Under the pieces are notes generated by a model. That model searched no databases. It was not told the DNA's origin and saw only the letters and a program-made list of their open reading frames with translations. Source: an uncultured Clostridia bacterium (GTDB lineage Bacteria; Bacillota; Clostridia; Christensenellales; Aristaeellaceae). From it: DNA of 64,000 nt. The stretch's first letter is position 1, and each line of letters starts with the position of its first letter. The translations under genes and the position numbers were made by a program. Location of the stretch: positions 8,602-72,601 of the forward strand of contig CALCQO010000001.1 of assembly GCA_937894675.1 (NCBI GenBank). The letters run 5' to 3'. Shown here in pieces: positions 17,435 through 29,100 of the stretch.

Positions 17435-19258
17435 TTACCCCTTCTTCTTCCCGGCGCCTTTGGCGCGGGATTCGTGGCTGAGCACCCGCTTGCGCATCCG
17501 CAGGCTCTTGGGGGTCACTTCCAGCAGCTCGTCATCGTCGATAAACTCCAGGCATTCTTCCAGGGTGGGGTTATGGACGGAGACAAGGCGCAGGCTGTCC
17601 TCAGCGCTGGAGGAGTTGCGCACATTGGTGACATGCTTGGTGCGGCAGATGTTCACCACGATGTCCCCCGGGCGGGTGGATTGGCCGCAGATCATGCCGG
17701 CGTACACCGGGGTTTGGGCGGTAACGAACAGGGTGCCCCGATCCTGGGCGCCAAAGAGACCGTACTGGGTGGCGTCCCCCGTTTCGTAGCAGACCAGGGC
17801 GCCGGCGTTGCGGTGGGGGATATCCCCCTTGGAGGGTTCGTAACTTTCAAACACGGCGCTCATGATGCCCTCGCCCCGGGTGTCCGTCAGAAACTCGCTG
17901 CGGTAGCCAAAGAGGCCGCGGGAGGGCACCAGGAACTCCAGCCGCACCCGATCCTGGCCATGCATGGTTTCCAGGGTACCCCGGCGGCGGCCGATTTTCT
18001 CAATCACCGCCCCGGCGTAAGCCTGGGGCACGTCCACGTGCAGGCGCTCGATGGGTTCGCAGGTAACGCCGTCAATTTCCTTGTAGATAACCTCCGGCCG
18101 GCTCACCTGGAACTCGTACCCCTGGCGGCGCATGTTCTCAATCAGCACGGAGAGGTGCAGCTCGCCCCTTCCGCGCACATCGAACTGGTCGGGGGAATCC
18201 CCCTCAATCACCCGCAGGCTGACGTCCGTCTCCAGCTCCCGCATCAGGCGGGCCCGCAGGTGGCGGCTGGTCACATAGGTGCCCTCCCGCCCGGCGAAGG
18301 GGCTGTCGTTGACAGAGAAGGTCATGGTAACGGTGGGCTCGCCGATGGCCACAAAGGGCAGGGGCTCCACCGCCTGGGGGTCGCACACCGTGTCGCCGAT
18401 GGAGATGTCCGCAAGGCCGGAGAGGGCTACGATGTCGCCCATGCCCACCGCCTCGGCGGGCACCCGCTTCAGGCCGTCAAAGGTGCTTAAATCCACCAGC
18501 CGCCAGGGCTGGGACACATTGCTGTTTAGGTAGTTGCAGCGCACCACATTGGTGCCCGCGCGGATGGTGCCCCGGGTAACCCGGCCCACGCCGATGCGCC
18601 CCACGTACTCGTTGTAGTCGATGGTGGACACCAGTACCTGCACGGGGCCGTCCATCTCCCCCTCAGGGGCGGGGATGTACCTGATGATGCTGTCAAACAG
18701 CGGCTGTAAATCCACCCCGGGCACTTCTGTGTCGGTGGTGGCGGTGCCCTGGCGGGCGGACACATACAGGATGGGCCGGGCCAGGGTCTCCGGGTCGGCG
18801 TTTAAGTCAATCAGCAGATCCAGCAGCTCGTCCACCACTTCCTCGTTGCGGGCGTCGGGCCTGTCCACTTTGTTGATCACCAGCAGCACCGGCAGCTTTA
18901 GTTCCAGCGCCTTGCGCAGCACAAACCGGGTCTGGGGCATGGGGCCCTCGAAGCTGTCCACCAGCAGCAGCACTCCGTCCACCATCTTCAGCACCCGCTC
19001 CACCTCGCCGGAAAAGTCGGCGTGGCCGGGGGTGTCCACGATGTTGATCTTCATGTTTTTATAGTGCACGGTGGTGTTTTTGGCCAGGATGGTAATGCCC
19101 CGCTCCCGTTCAATGTCACCCGAGTCCATCACCCGCTCGGCCACCTGCTGGTTCTGGCGGAACACGCCGCCCTGGCGCAGCATCTGGTCCACCAGGGTGG
19201 TCTTGCCGTGGTCTACATGGGCGATGATGGCAATGTTGCGGATATCTTCACGAATCAT
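17435..19258 (-). CDS. typA: Ribosome-associated GTPase TypA/BipA
   Basis: 607 residues from ATG 19258, exactly the family length. The G domain has AHVDHGKTTLVDQML (G1), RGITI (G2), DTPGHADF (G3) and NKVDRPDAR (G4), followed by the EF-G-like domains II, III and V and the BipA-specific C-terminal part (FLVPSRGLFGYRSEFLTDTRGEG). TypA binds the ribosome and helps 50S assembly and stress or cold adaptation. The longer upstream frame is not used: the ATG overlaps the TGA of the acetyltransferase gene by ATGA, showing translational coupling. The protein ends in a basic SRAKGAGKKKG tail. Confidence 0.95.
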   Translation of the reverse strand: MIREDIRNIAIIAHVDHGKTTLVDQMLRQGGVFRQNQQVAERVMDSGDIERERGITILAKNTTVHYKNMKINIVDTPGHADFSGEVERVLKMVDGVLLLVDSFEGPMPQTRFVLRKALELKLPVLLVINKVDRPDARNEEVVDELLDLLIDLNADPETLARPILYVSARQGTATTDTEVPGVDLQPLFDSIIRYIPAPEGEMDGPVQVLVSTIDYNEYVGRIGVGRVTRGTIRAGTNVVRCNYLNSNVSQPWRLVDLSTFDGLKRVPAEAVGMGDIVALSGLADISIGDTVCDPQAVEPLPFVAIGEPTVTMTFSVNDSPFAGREGTYVTSRHLRARLMRELETDVSLRVIEGDSPDQFDVRGRGELHLSVLIENMRRQGYEFQVSRPEVIYKEIDGVTCEPIERLHVDVPQAYAGAVIEKIGRRRGTLETMHGQDRVRLEFLVPSRGLFGYRSEFLTDTRGEGIMSAVFESYEPSKGDIPHRNAGALVCYETGDATQYGLFGAQDRGTLFVTAQTPVYAGMICGQSTRPGDIVVNICRTKHVTNVRNSSSAEDSLRLVSVHNPTLEECLEFIDDDELLEVTPKSLRMRKRVLSHESRAKGAGKKKG

Positions 19259-20073
19259 ACGTTCCATTCCTTCTTCATCTTCTTTTCGGTCAGCGAGCCA
19301 ACCACCCGAAAGCCCGCCTTGCGGTAGGCGGCGTTGCTGGCGGGGTTGCTCTTGTCGGTATACAGGATAACATGCCGGCCTTGCTGCACGGCGGGGCGGC
19401 AGATTTCCGCCACCATCCAGGCGGCGCAGCCGCCATTGCGGCATTCGGGCAGGGTGTACACCTGCTTGATGACCAGCGCGCTGGAGTAGACATCGCTTTC
19501 GGCGGTGATGCAGGCGGCGACGCTGCCGTCCTTCTCCAGCACATGGGTGGAGCCTTCCTCCACCCAGGCGGCCACCTGTTTGTGAGCCCTGTCCCTGTCG
19601 CGGATTTCCCCGAAGGCTTCCAGATGGAAGGCGTCGGAAAGGGCGTACAGGGTATCCAGATCTTCCATTGTCGCCTTGCGCAGATCCCCGGCCTTGGGCA
19701 CGGGGCTTACCGCGTCCAGGCGGCAGGCGTTCAGCTGCATTTCAGAGACGGTCATATAGCCGATGGTGGAGAAGGCAATCTCCAGGGCGTCGGCGATGGC
19801 GGGCTTGGCGGTAAAGTGGGCGTCCCGGGCGGCAAAATGGATGCGCAGCAGGTCGAACACTGTGTCCAGGCCAAGCTTGCTCAGGTTATCGCTGGTCCAC
19901 ACCCAGCAGGCTAATTTCAGGTTGTTGCGGGCGGCGACAAAGTCCTCCCCGTCGCTGAGCAGCAGAAAAGCGGAGGGGCGGATGGCCCGGTCCAGCACGT
20001 TCATCAGGTCGACATCCTTCTGATACATGGGGGTGGAAAACACGGGATGCCCGCTGGAAATTGAATATGGCAT
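19255..20073 (-). CDS. GNAT family N-acetyltransferase
   Basis: 272 residues from ATG 20073, which has AAGGAAGG upstream. The C-terminal ~130 residues form a GNAT fold: SALVIKQVYTLPECRNGGCAAWMV is the strand-4 and acetyl-CoA pyrophosphate loop (motif A, variant of Q/RxxGxG/A) and NPASNAAYRKAGFRVVGSL is motif B. The N-terminal ~130 residues are a second, poorly conserved GNAT-like or substrate domain. Substrate unknown. Its stop overlaps the start of typA, so the two are co-translated. No gene lies between it and prfC (20074-20307). Confidence 0.8.
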   Translation of the reverse strand: MPYSISSGHPVFSTPMYQKDVDLMNVLDRAIRPSAFLLLSDGEDFVAARNNLKLACWVWTSDNLSKLGLDTVFDLLRIHFAARDAHFTAKPAIADALEIAFSTIGYMTVSEMQLNACRLDAVSPVPKAGDLRKATMEDLDTLYALSDAFHLEAFGEIRDRDRAHKQVAAWVEEGSTHVLEKDGSVAACITAESDVYSSALVIKQVYTLPECRNGGCAAWMVAEICRPAVQQGRHVILYTDKSNPASNAAYRKAGFRVVGSLTEKKMKKEWNV

Positions 20074-20307
20074 GAAAATTCCTTCCTTGTAAACAATGGG
20101 TAAAGGGGAGGGCGGCGGCATACAGGCCGCGGCCCGGCAGAATCTGCCTGCTTATCCGCCTAAGCCAGTCATCTTTGCTGAGCCCAGGCGGATACTCCAA
20201 CCGGTTTTCCCGGCATGAAAAGGCAGGCGGCCTTACCGCGAGGGCGGCCGGTGGCGGCGCTTGCTTAGAAGGAAAAAATGCATTTGTATATCAGTACACA
20301 ATGGTTG

Positions 20308-21909
20308 TTAGAATTCCTCATCAAGGGGCGCCAGCTCGCGCAGGACAAGGCCCTTGTTCTTTTCTTCGGCCAGGCGGATGGACCATTCGTTTTCAAACAG
20401 CAATACATCCCGGCCGTCCAGGTCGTGGGCGCGGGCGGAAGAGCTGGTGAGCTGCAAATCCCGCACCGGGATGGCGGTTTCCTCCACCCAGCGGATGTGG
20501 CGGAAGGGCAGGTTTTCCAGCACCAAGTCCACCCCGTACTCGGATTTTAACCGGTAGGTGAGCACGTCAAACTGCAATACGCCCACCACGCCGCACAGGG
20601 TTTCCTCAAAGCCGGTCTCATCCCTGGTAAACACCTGGATGGCGCCTTCCTCGCTCAACTGATCCATGCCCTTTAAGAACTGCTTGCGTTTCATGGAGTC
20701 CAAGGGCCGCACCCGGGCAAAGTTTTCCGGGGCGAACACGGGGATGCGGGCAAACAGGAAGTGCCGGCTGCCCTCGCACAGGGTATCCCCCAAGTGGTAG
20801 ATGCCCGGGTCGAACAGGCCGATGATGTCGCCGGGGAAGGCTTTTTCCACCATCTCCCGCTCGTCAGCCATGAACTGCTGGGGGGCTTTCACCTGGATTT
20901 GCTTGTTCTGGGCGGAGTGCCACACGCTTATATCCTTGCGGAAGGTGCCCGACACCACCCGCAGAAAGGCCAGGCGGTCCCGGTGGGCGGGGTTCATGTT
21001 GGCCTGGATTTTAAAGATGAAGCCGGAAAAGTCCTCGTCGGTGGGCTCTATCAGCCCCTCGCTGCTTTCCCTGGGGGTGGGGGGCAGGGTGTAGCGCAGA
21101 AAGCGCTGCAAAAAGGGCTCCACCCCAAAGTTGGTAATGGCGCTGCCAAAGAACATGGGGGTCAGTTCCCCCCGGCGGATGGCTTCCAGGTCGAAAGGGT
21201 CGCCCGCCACGTCCAGCAGCTCGATTTCTTCCCGCAGGCGCTTCAGGTAGTGGCCTTCCAGCATGCCCTCAATGGCGGGGTCGTCCAGGCTGATTTCCGT
21301 TTTGCGCGCCTTGGTGCGGCCATGGTCGCCGGAAAAATACAGTTCCACGCTGTTGGTGTCCCGGTGGTACACGCCCTGAAAGTCCCCGTCCACGCCGATG
21401 GGCCAGTTGACGGGGCAGCAGCGGATGCCCAGCACCGTCTCCAGTTCTTCCATTAAGGCGAAGGGATCCTTGGCGGCCCGGTCCATCTTGTTGATGAAGG
21501 TGAAAATGGGGATGCCCCGCATGGCGCACACCTTAAACAGCTTGATGGTCTGCGCTTCCACGCCCCGGCTGGCGTCCATGAGCATCACGGCGCTGTCCGC
21601 CGCCACCAGCACCCGGTAGGTGTCCTCGGAGAAGTCCTGATGGCCGGGGGTGTCCAGGATGTTGATGTGGAAGCCGTCGAAGGAAAACTGCATGGCGCTG
21701 CTGGTAACCGAGATGCCGCGCTGCTTTTCAATTTCCATCCAGTCGCTGGTGGCGTGGCGGTCGGATTTGCGCGCCTTCACGCTGCCCGCCTGGCGGATGG
21801 CTCCGCCGTAGAGCAGCAGCTTCTCCGTCAGCGTGGTCTTGCCCGCGTCCGGATGGCTGATGATGGCAAATGTGCGCCTCCTGGCCACTTCCCTGTGCAG
21901 CTCGCTCAT
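20308..21909 (-). CDS. prfC: Peptide chain release factor 3 (RF3)
   Basis: 533 residues, normal for RF3. The G domain shows FAIISHPDAGKTTLTEKLL, the RF3-type insertion with RKSDRHATSDWMEIEKQRGI and TSSAMQF, NILDTPGHQDFSEDTYR and FINKMDRAAKDP. The remaining domains II-III carry GVEPFLQRFL and QVFTRDETG, typical of RF3. RF3-GTP removes RF1/RF2 from the ribosome after peptide release. AGGACAGGC precedes ATG 21909. It has its own transcription unit, preceded by the terminator at 22002-22035. Confidence 0.95.
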   Translation of the reverse strand: MSELHREVARRRTFAIISHPDAGKTTLTEKLLLYGGAIRQAGSVKARKSDRHATSDWMEIEKQRGISVTSSAMQFSFDGFHINILDTPGHQDFSEDTYRVLVAADSAVMLMDASRGVEAQTIKLFKVCAMRGIPIFTFINKMDRAAKDPFALMEELETVLGIRCCPVNWPIGVDGDFQGVYHRDTNSVELYFSGDHGRTKARKTEISLDDPAIEGMLEGHYLKRLREEIELLDVAGDPFDLEAIRRGELTPMFFGSAITNFGVEPFLQRFLRYTLPPTPRESSEGLIEPTDEDFSGFIFKIQANMNPAHRDRLAFLRVVSGTFRKDISVWHSAQNKQIQVKAPQQFMADEREMVEKAFPGDIIGLFDPGIYHLGDTLCEGSRHFLFARIPVFAPENFARVRPLDSMKRKQFLKGMDQLSEEGAIQVFTRDETGFEETLCGVVGVLQFDVLTYRLKSEYGVDLVLENLPFRHIRWVEETAIPVRDLQLTSSSARAHDLDGRDVLLFENEWSIRLAEEKNKGLVLRELAPLDEEF

Positions 21910-22001
21910 GCCTGTCCTCCTAAAACAAAATGCAGATAATTATAGCTGTTTCCCCCTTGGCATGTCAAGAGTGGGGGAGTTATGGTGCCGTTTTTTACAA
22001 A

Positions 22002-22035
22002 GCCCCGGGCTGCTTGTTGCCTGGCAGCCCGGGGC
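22002..22035 (-). terminator. Terminator of the giant surface-protein gene
   Basis: GCCCCGGGCTGC (22002-22013) is a perfect 12-base inverted repeat with GCAGCCCGGGGC (22024-22035), 43 bases past the TAG at 22078; on the minus strand TTTGT follows the stem. Confidence 0.65.
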
Positions 22036-22077
22036 GCTTGGGGGTGTCATGGGGCAGGGCGGCGCCTGCCGCCGGTG

Positions 22078-23133
22078 CTATTCCGTCTTGCTTTCCGGCG
22101 GCTTGTTTGCCGATTCCCGTTTCTTTTTGTCCATGTGCTTCAGCCACAGGTAGCCGCCGCCCAGGGCCGCCGCCGCCAGCAGCAGCAGCAGAATCATGGT
22201 CAGGGTGCTGTCGCCCGTCTGGGGCGGGCTGTAGCGGTTGACGAAGGCGACGGTGCCGTCATAGGGGGTGCCGTCCTTGAGGTACTCTACCCTGGCCTGC
22301 AGCTCGCCGCCCGCCTGCGTAATCTCTACCCTCGCGGTATAGCGGGTGCTGTCGTAGCGCACGCCCTGCAGCTTCTCCTCCAGCTCCTGGATGGTGTACA
22401 GGAAGGTGCCGGGGCGGGAGAAGCGCCGGGAAGTAAAGTCGATGGAGCCGTCCGCCCGGTTGCGCACCGTCTCCAGCTCGTTGCCCGCGTAGTCGCGCAG
22501 GATGAAGGCGAACTCGCCTTCCTTTAGGGCGCGGCCCCGCAGCTGCTTGACGGCGTCCAGGCTGACGCTGATGGCCTTGTAGCCGGGGTCGTCGGTGGGC
22601 TTGGGTGTAGGCGGCGTGGTCGGCGTTTCCGTTTTGGCGTTGACAAACTTCAGGAAACTGTCCGCGCTGCCGGTATAGACCTCGCCGTCGCGCACCATGG
22701 CGGTGTTGTCCACCAACAGGCGGCCGTTCTCTTCGCGGCTTACCTGCATGGTGATGGTATACAGGGTGCGGTCGTAGGTGATGGTGTTGTCCGTGCCCTT
22801 TACTTCCTTGACGAAGAACACATGCTGTCCGGGCTTGGTAATCAATTGCTCGGGGAAGGTAATGCCGCCGCTTTGCAGGTTGGTGCTTTCGGCCAGCATG
22901 TCGCCCGTGGCGCTCAGCAGGCGGAAGGTAAACTGGCTTGGGGCCAGGGCCGCGCCGGTCAGCTCCTTGGTGGGGCTCAGCTGCAGGCGGATGGGCTGGA
23001 AATCGTTGGTGATGGTGTGGGTTTTCTGGTCGGTGGTTTTGAGGGAAGTCATGATATACCCGTCGGGGATGATGTCTTCCCGCACATCATAGGTATAGGG
23101 GACGCCGCTCTGGTCATTGATGGGCAGGCCGAA
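22078..23133 (-). pseudogene. 3' part of giant surface protein, separated by in-frame TGA
   Basis: 351 codons follow the TGA at 23136-23134 in the same frame and continue the last CnaB repeat without gap (FGLPINDQSGVPYTYDVRED, matching LPLTDxxGxPYTYxVxE of earlier repeats). Two Spy0128/FctA-like domains follow (SPTKELTGAALAPSQFTFRL ... and AVKQLRGRALKEGEFAFIL ... DGTPYDGTVAFVNR), then the sorting signal PPQTGD, a hydrophobic helix and KHMDKKKRES. An internal ATG at 23085 exists but has no RBS and would give a protein without a signal peptide, so independent expression of a useful product is unlikely. The part is functional only with read-through or reversion. Confidence 0.8.
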
Positions 23134-26100
23134 TCAGGAGGCTTTATTCTGGGTGGCCTGGCTTACCTGCTGGGGATTGGTGTAGAGGGGATCCGCCAGG
23201 GGAACGCCATTGCGCAGCAGGGTCAGGCTGACGGGCGGGGTTTCGCCGGGGGCGTTGTTCCATACCTTGGTAGCGGTCAAGCCCATCAGGGGGGACACAT
23301 ATTTGTTGGTAACCACAAAGCCGCTCTCCGCGTCGCCCTGGATTTGCTGCTGCGCATAGAAGGGGTCGGTCAGGATTTCTTCCACCGTGTAGGTGTAGGG
23401 AACGCCGTCGCCATCGGTGAGCGGCATATCCTTCCAGGAATCCTCCAGCTTGCCGTCCGCGAACACCAGGGTATCTCCCACCTGCTGCGCATCGGCGCCG
23501 CCCAGGCTCTGCATCAGCACCATCTGCACGGTGGGCTTGGCGGCGGGGCCGCCGTCCCAGACCTTCTGTACTGGGATATCAATGGTGGGCGGGTCATAGG
23601 TATTGGTCAGCAGATAGCCGTCCTGTTCGTTCCCGTTTAATTGGGCGGTGTAGTTGTCCGGGATGTCCACTTCCACCACATCATAGGTGTACGCCGCGCC
23701 GTTGGTGCGGGTGCCCAGCAGGTTTGCCCAGGTGTAGGAGGGCTGCAGATGGGTCAGCGTGGCTTCCCGCATGCGCACCACATCTCCGGTGTCTGTTTCG
23801 GTGCGCCACAGTTCCACCCGTGCGGGGGGATAGGGCTGGGCGCCGCCCTTCCATTCTTTGGTTACGGTAATGTCCAGCGTGGGAATCACATAGGTGTTGA
23901 TGATGACATTGTCCCGCACGGTGGAGGTGTAGTTGTTGTAGACTTCATCGCCCACGGGGGTGATGCCGTCCGCCTTCATCTCCCGCACGGAGTAGGTATA
24001 GGGGGTGTTCTCATCATCCACAGCGTCCAGCCCCGTCCAGGTATGGGTGGTAACAGGCGGAACCAGGGTGACGAACTCCTCCACGTTTTCCTGGTCAAAG
24101 ACGGCGCCGTCGCGCAAAAGCTGGATATAGACATCCGGCCGTTCCCGTTTCTCGCCGTTGACAAACTCCTTGGTTACCGAGTAGTCGGTGGTGGGCTTGT
24201 TGTAGACATTGGTGATGGTGAACGCTAGGGTGTTGTCCGGCCAGGGGGCGTCCGGGTTATAGGTCTGGCTGGGCACAGGCTCTTTGATGGTATAGTTGGC
24301 CAGGGAGCTTTCCACCAGGGTAAAGGTGTAGGGGTTGCCCTGGGCGTCGGTAAAGGGCAGGTTCTCGGAGAAAACCTGGGTCAAGGCGTCCCCATTTTGG
24401 ATGGTGACGCCGTAGGTGGCGGTGGTGCCATTGCGCCCCAAAGCCAGGTGCACATCGGGCTTGATGAGCGGGCCGCCTTCCCACACCTTGGTCACGATGG
24501 CCCGGCCGGTGGGGATCTGATAGCGGTTGTAGGTGGGCACGGTGAGGGTGGCGCGGTCGGCGCTTAATACCTGGGTGCCCGAGGTAAAGATAAAGTTGGC
24601 GGGGGTGCCGCTTTCCTCAAGATAGTACCGGTAGGGCCGGGCGGCGCTGTCTGTGAGCGGCTGGTTGTCCCATACCAATTGGTAGGGGTCGGCGTTAGCG
24701 AAAAGGGTCTGCACGCCCGCTTCTTCCGGGGTGCCCCCTTCCACCTGGCGCATCAGGGTGAATTCGATATCCTTGACGGGCGCCATCTGGCTGCCAGCAG
24801 CATCCAGCCAGGTCTTGCTAACCAGAACACTGGTGTAGGGAACGGTGTAGGTGTTGATCACCTTGCGCTGGATTTCCCCGCTGGTGTGGATGAACTGATC
24901 CTCCTGCACCACCTGGTAGTCGCCCGCCTGCTGGGCGGTGCCCTGGGCAACCACCGGGTCATTGCCCACCTGGTACTCGTTGATGGTGTAGGTATAGGGC
25001 TTGGTAACGCCGTCCACCACGGTGCCGCCGGGCACCACCCAGCGGTAGGTGGCGGAGGTGGTGGCGTCCACATCGCTGTCGATGATGCCCGCCGTCAGCT
25101 GAAAGCCTGTGGCGGCGCCGTCCAGGTACTGGGTAACGCGCATCCACACCGGGGGCTTGGGCTCGGGCCCGTCCACCCATTGCTTGTAAACCCTGAGCAC
25201 CAGGGAGGAGGGGTCGTAGCGGTTGGTAATCAGCTGGCTGTAGTGCCCCTGTTCGTCCGTCTCCACCGCGCCCAGGGTAACGATGTAGTGGGCGGGCATG
25301 TCCCGCTCGACGACGCTGTAGTTGTAGACGCCCTCGTAAAAATCGGTGGCAGGCACCGTCCAGGTATAGGACAGGGTGCCGCTGGGCAGGGCGACAGGGT
25401 TGACAAAGCCCGCCGGCGCGTCAGATGCCGTTGGCAGGAAGGGTACGCCGTCGCGCAGCAGCTGCAGGTTGATGTTGGGGGCGGTCTGTCCTTCGGGCAG
25501 GTTCTCCCACTTTTTGGTGGCTGTGATGGTGGTCATCGGGCTGCGGTACACATTCCACAGGTTCTGGTTGCCGCTTAATGCGGGCGATAACTGGTAGTTG
25601 GCCGCCAGCTTCTGGTCGTTCAGGGTCAGCCCCAGGGCGGTCAATTCCGCTTCGGTCAGGCCCTGCAGGTCGCGCTCCCGCACCAGGTAATGGTAAGGCA
25701 CCCCGTCCATATTGTTCAGGGGCATGTTCTCAAAGTTCACGGTGTAGTTCACCGCGGCGTTGATCAGCCTGTACACCTGCTGCTGGGTTTCCACGCCGTT
25801 TTCCAGCACTGTCTGGGTAACGCTTAGGGCATCCTCCGGGGTCTCCCCCTCCAGATAGCGGTACAGGTCGAACACCATGGTGGGCCGGTTGTCATCCGCG
25901 CCGCCCAGGTAATGCTTATAGGCGGGGATGTCGCCCACGGGGGGCACATACTGGTTGGTCAGTTTGAACGTCCAGCCGGTGATGTTGCCATTCTCGTCCT
26001 CTAGGATGATGGTTTCCATCTGGGGGATGTAGCGGTCACGGCCGGTGCCTTCGGGCCAGACGGTCCAGGGGGTGTCCACTTCCTCCACCATGAACTCGTA

Positions 26101-29100
26101 CTCCAGCCCTTCAAAGCTGTATTGGTCGTTCATCCCCACATGGATCCAGGCGGGGTTGGTGGTGGCGTCCAGCCGCGCCGGGGTGCCCTTGGCTTCCCAG
26201 GGGTTGTTGGCGGGGTCGGGCGGGAAGCGCAAACGGCGGTACAGCTGCATGTAGATGACCGCGTTGTCCGCGTTGGGGCCGTCATACCATATCTTTTCCC
26301 CGGTGATAGGAATTACCGGGCTCTGGTAGGTGTTCTTGATGGCAAAGCCGGTCTGCACATCGCCGGAGACGACAGAATTGTAGTGAAGGATGGTTTCCCG
26401 CTCCTGCACGGTATAGGTATATAGTTTGCCCAATTCGTCCCGCAGGCGCAGGTTCTCAAACAGGCCTTTCCACTCGTTGGTTTCATCCAGAATCAGGCGG
26501 GTGAAAGGGTCGGAAGCGGGGTCAGCGGGGTTGTAATCGGGGTTGGGCACCCGCTCGCCGTCCCGGTACAGGTCCACCGTGACGGGGACATGGCTTTCCG
26601 GCGTGCCCCCCTGCCAGATTTTTTCCACCGGCAGGTTGATGCGCAGGCCGATGCTGACGGTGTTGGACTGGGCGTAGTTGACCTTGTCGTAGGACGCGGC
26701 GAAGTTGTTATGTGCTTCCCGGCCGTTGGTTACATACTCGGGGTTGAAGGTGATGGTCTTGGCGTTCACCGTGAAATTGAAAGTTTCATGGGGGCCGATG
26801 TTGAGGATGTGGATGCGGAAAGCCGTAACCTGGTTCCAGTCGCCAATCTGATCCGCGGTTTTCCACAGCTGGGTGTCCGCCAGGGCGGACTGGGGGTTCA
26901 CAGGGGGATACTTGTCCGTGCGGTAGTGGATGGTGACATTCTCCGGCTTGTATCCCACCACAATGGGACCTGTCAGCATGGGGCTGAAAGCGCTGTTGCG
27001 GTCGGGGTAGGCGCCGTCCACAAAATAGTATTCCTTGTCGCCCAGGTAAGGCAGCAGGTCGTATATCCAGGTTTCGGGCACGGCGGTCATCTGGCCGTTT
27101 TTCACCGTCAATTGGTATTGGAAGGGGGAGTCGTAGGGCAGAATCAGCGGGCCGGGGCCCCACTGGTCGGCTGGATCCTGGCGGATATACTTCTGCGCCT
27201 GGATTTCCTCGCCCAGCACGGCCACATAGGGGGTTTGGGCGCCCAGGAAGGTTTCCGCCGTGTTGCCGTCCTGATCCATGTCGAACAGGTCGCCGATCAT
27301 GGTGGTGGAAGCGACAGCCTCGGGCTTGGGCAGCCACTCGTCCGCGGTAAAATAGGCGCGGTTCATGTTGGTGTTCTGCCAGTCAGCCTCCCAGCTGGAA
27401 GCGGAGTTGGGGTTGATGAGAAAGAACATCTGCATGGTCTTTTCCGTCGCGTCGCCGGCTTTGAAGTCGGGCAGGTCAATAACCACTGCGGGGCGGCCGG
27501 TGTTGTTGTAGTTGGGAACATACTGGTAGGTGGCTTTGCCGCTACCGTCTGCGTTGCCCTCGCGCCAGATTTTGTCCTGGAAATAGATGCTTTGGAAGGT
27601 CAGCCCGTCGGGCACAAAATCCACAATGACGGGGTTGGTAAACATGCGGGCTTTGGCGATAGACGCGGTGGACAGGCTGTGTATGAAGGAAATCTGCTCT
27701 CCCACCCCCGTGTTGGTGGCCCGGGAGGTTTTGGAGAAGGAGATGGTTTCGTTCAGGGGAATCAGCCGGTCAAAGCTGCTTTGGTCGGCGGACAGCGGGG
27801 TAGGTTCCGCCTGCCCGGTGATCATCAGATCGCCGGAGGCGGTGATGGTGTTGTACATATAGTTGGCGGGCGCCAGCGGCGGGCTGACAACCTCCAGGTT
27901 GTAGGGGTCCCGGAACCCCAGGGACACAAAGAAGTTGACACTCTGCCCCGGCTGCAGCTGGTAGTCAGGGTCGAGCACGATTTTCAGCTTGTCATAGGTG
28001 CGGGGGGTGGCGGGGGCGTTCTCCGCCAGCACGGTGCCGTTTTCTACCGAGGCGGCTACGGCCAGCACGCCGTCATTGGTTGCCTGGTCCAGTATCTGGT
28101 CCTTCAAAGTGGCGGTGGAGGTAGCGGTGGGCCAGAGCAATACCTCGGTGCCGCCGGCCGTTACGCCGTAGACCCCCTTGATGGCGCTGGCGGATGCCCC
28201 GATGGGGTCGGTTAATTTGTAGAAATAGTAGCGGTCATCAATGCTGTGGTCCAGCAGCACCACATTTTCCATGGGATAGCTGTTCACATTGGTGATGCCG
28301 ATGCCGAATGTGGCCCGCCGCAGGTGCATGGAGCCGTAGTCCAGCTGCATCTGATGCCTGTCGTTGGAGTTTTTATAGGGCATCCCGTAGGTTTTGGCGA
28401 TCTGTCCGTCCAGCTTGAAGGTGATGCTGTCGCTGATGGTGCTTGTGGCCAGCGCCTGGTTCTCGGCGCTGAGGGTTTCCAGGTTGTAGGGGTACAGCTT
28501 GGCTGATACGTTGTTTGTGATGTTGCCGGTGATGCCTGTATCCGTGTACCCGGTGGTTACATTGTTGGTCAGCGTGGTGGCGGCGTCCGGAAAGCTGAGC
28601 ACTAGCTTTACCGGGTCGTTGGGCAGGTTGTATTCCGCGCCCCGGCCGGCGGGGTTGTTCCCGGAGTCGTTCACTGTGTAGGTAACGGTATTGCCCGTCT
28701 GTGTCCAGCCCGGGTTCTTGTTTGGGTCAAAGGCAGCGACGGCGGTGCCGGCTACCCCGTTGATCAGGGTGGGGTATGTGGGCAGGGTGTCGGTCAGCTC
28801 AATTTTGGACAGCTTGCTGGTGCGGGCCAGGCCCGCGCCCCAGTCCTGATAGATGGTAACGCCATCGATTTTGACGGCGGTATCCTCAATGGTGGTGATG
28901 TTGTAGAAAAACGCCACATCCGTGGCATCCGCGATGGCGGTGCCCGTGGCGTTCACCGCGCCGCCGTACACGGTGCGGCCATCGCTTTTATAGTTTAGGT
29001 TGGCATTGGTGACAATGTACTTAAAAATGGTGGGGTCATCCACTTTGGCGATAAAGGTGGCGTCGGTGGTAAAGGCGGCAACACCGCCCTGGGCGTTGTG

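Noticed and set aside
19259..19444. Longer N-terminus of TypA
   Set aside because: The extension lies within the acetyltransferase gene in another frame, and MIREDIRNIAIIAHVDHGKTT at 19258 is the normal family start.
23134..23136. TGA read as selenocysteine or as a reassigned Trp codon
   Set aside because: The position is Trp in other repeats, not a redox site, and no SECIS-like hairpin is evident directly after it; several other genes here (typA neighbour, methyltransferase, phage genes) end in TGA, so reassignment is unlikely.
26590..28215. A 541-codon open frame antisense to the giant surface-protein gene, and many similar long antisense frames (for example 10243-11211, 48026-49339, 62526-63935)
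   Set aside because: They arise from GC-rich codon use of the true gene on the other strand; they have no RBS, no recognisable domains and Gly/His/Val/Gln-biased composition.
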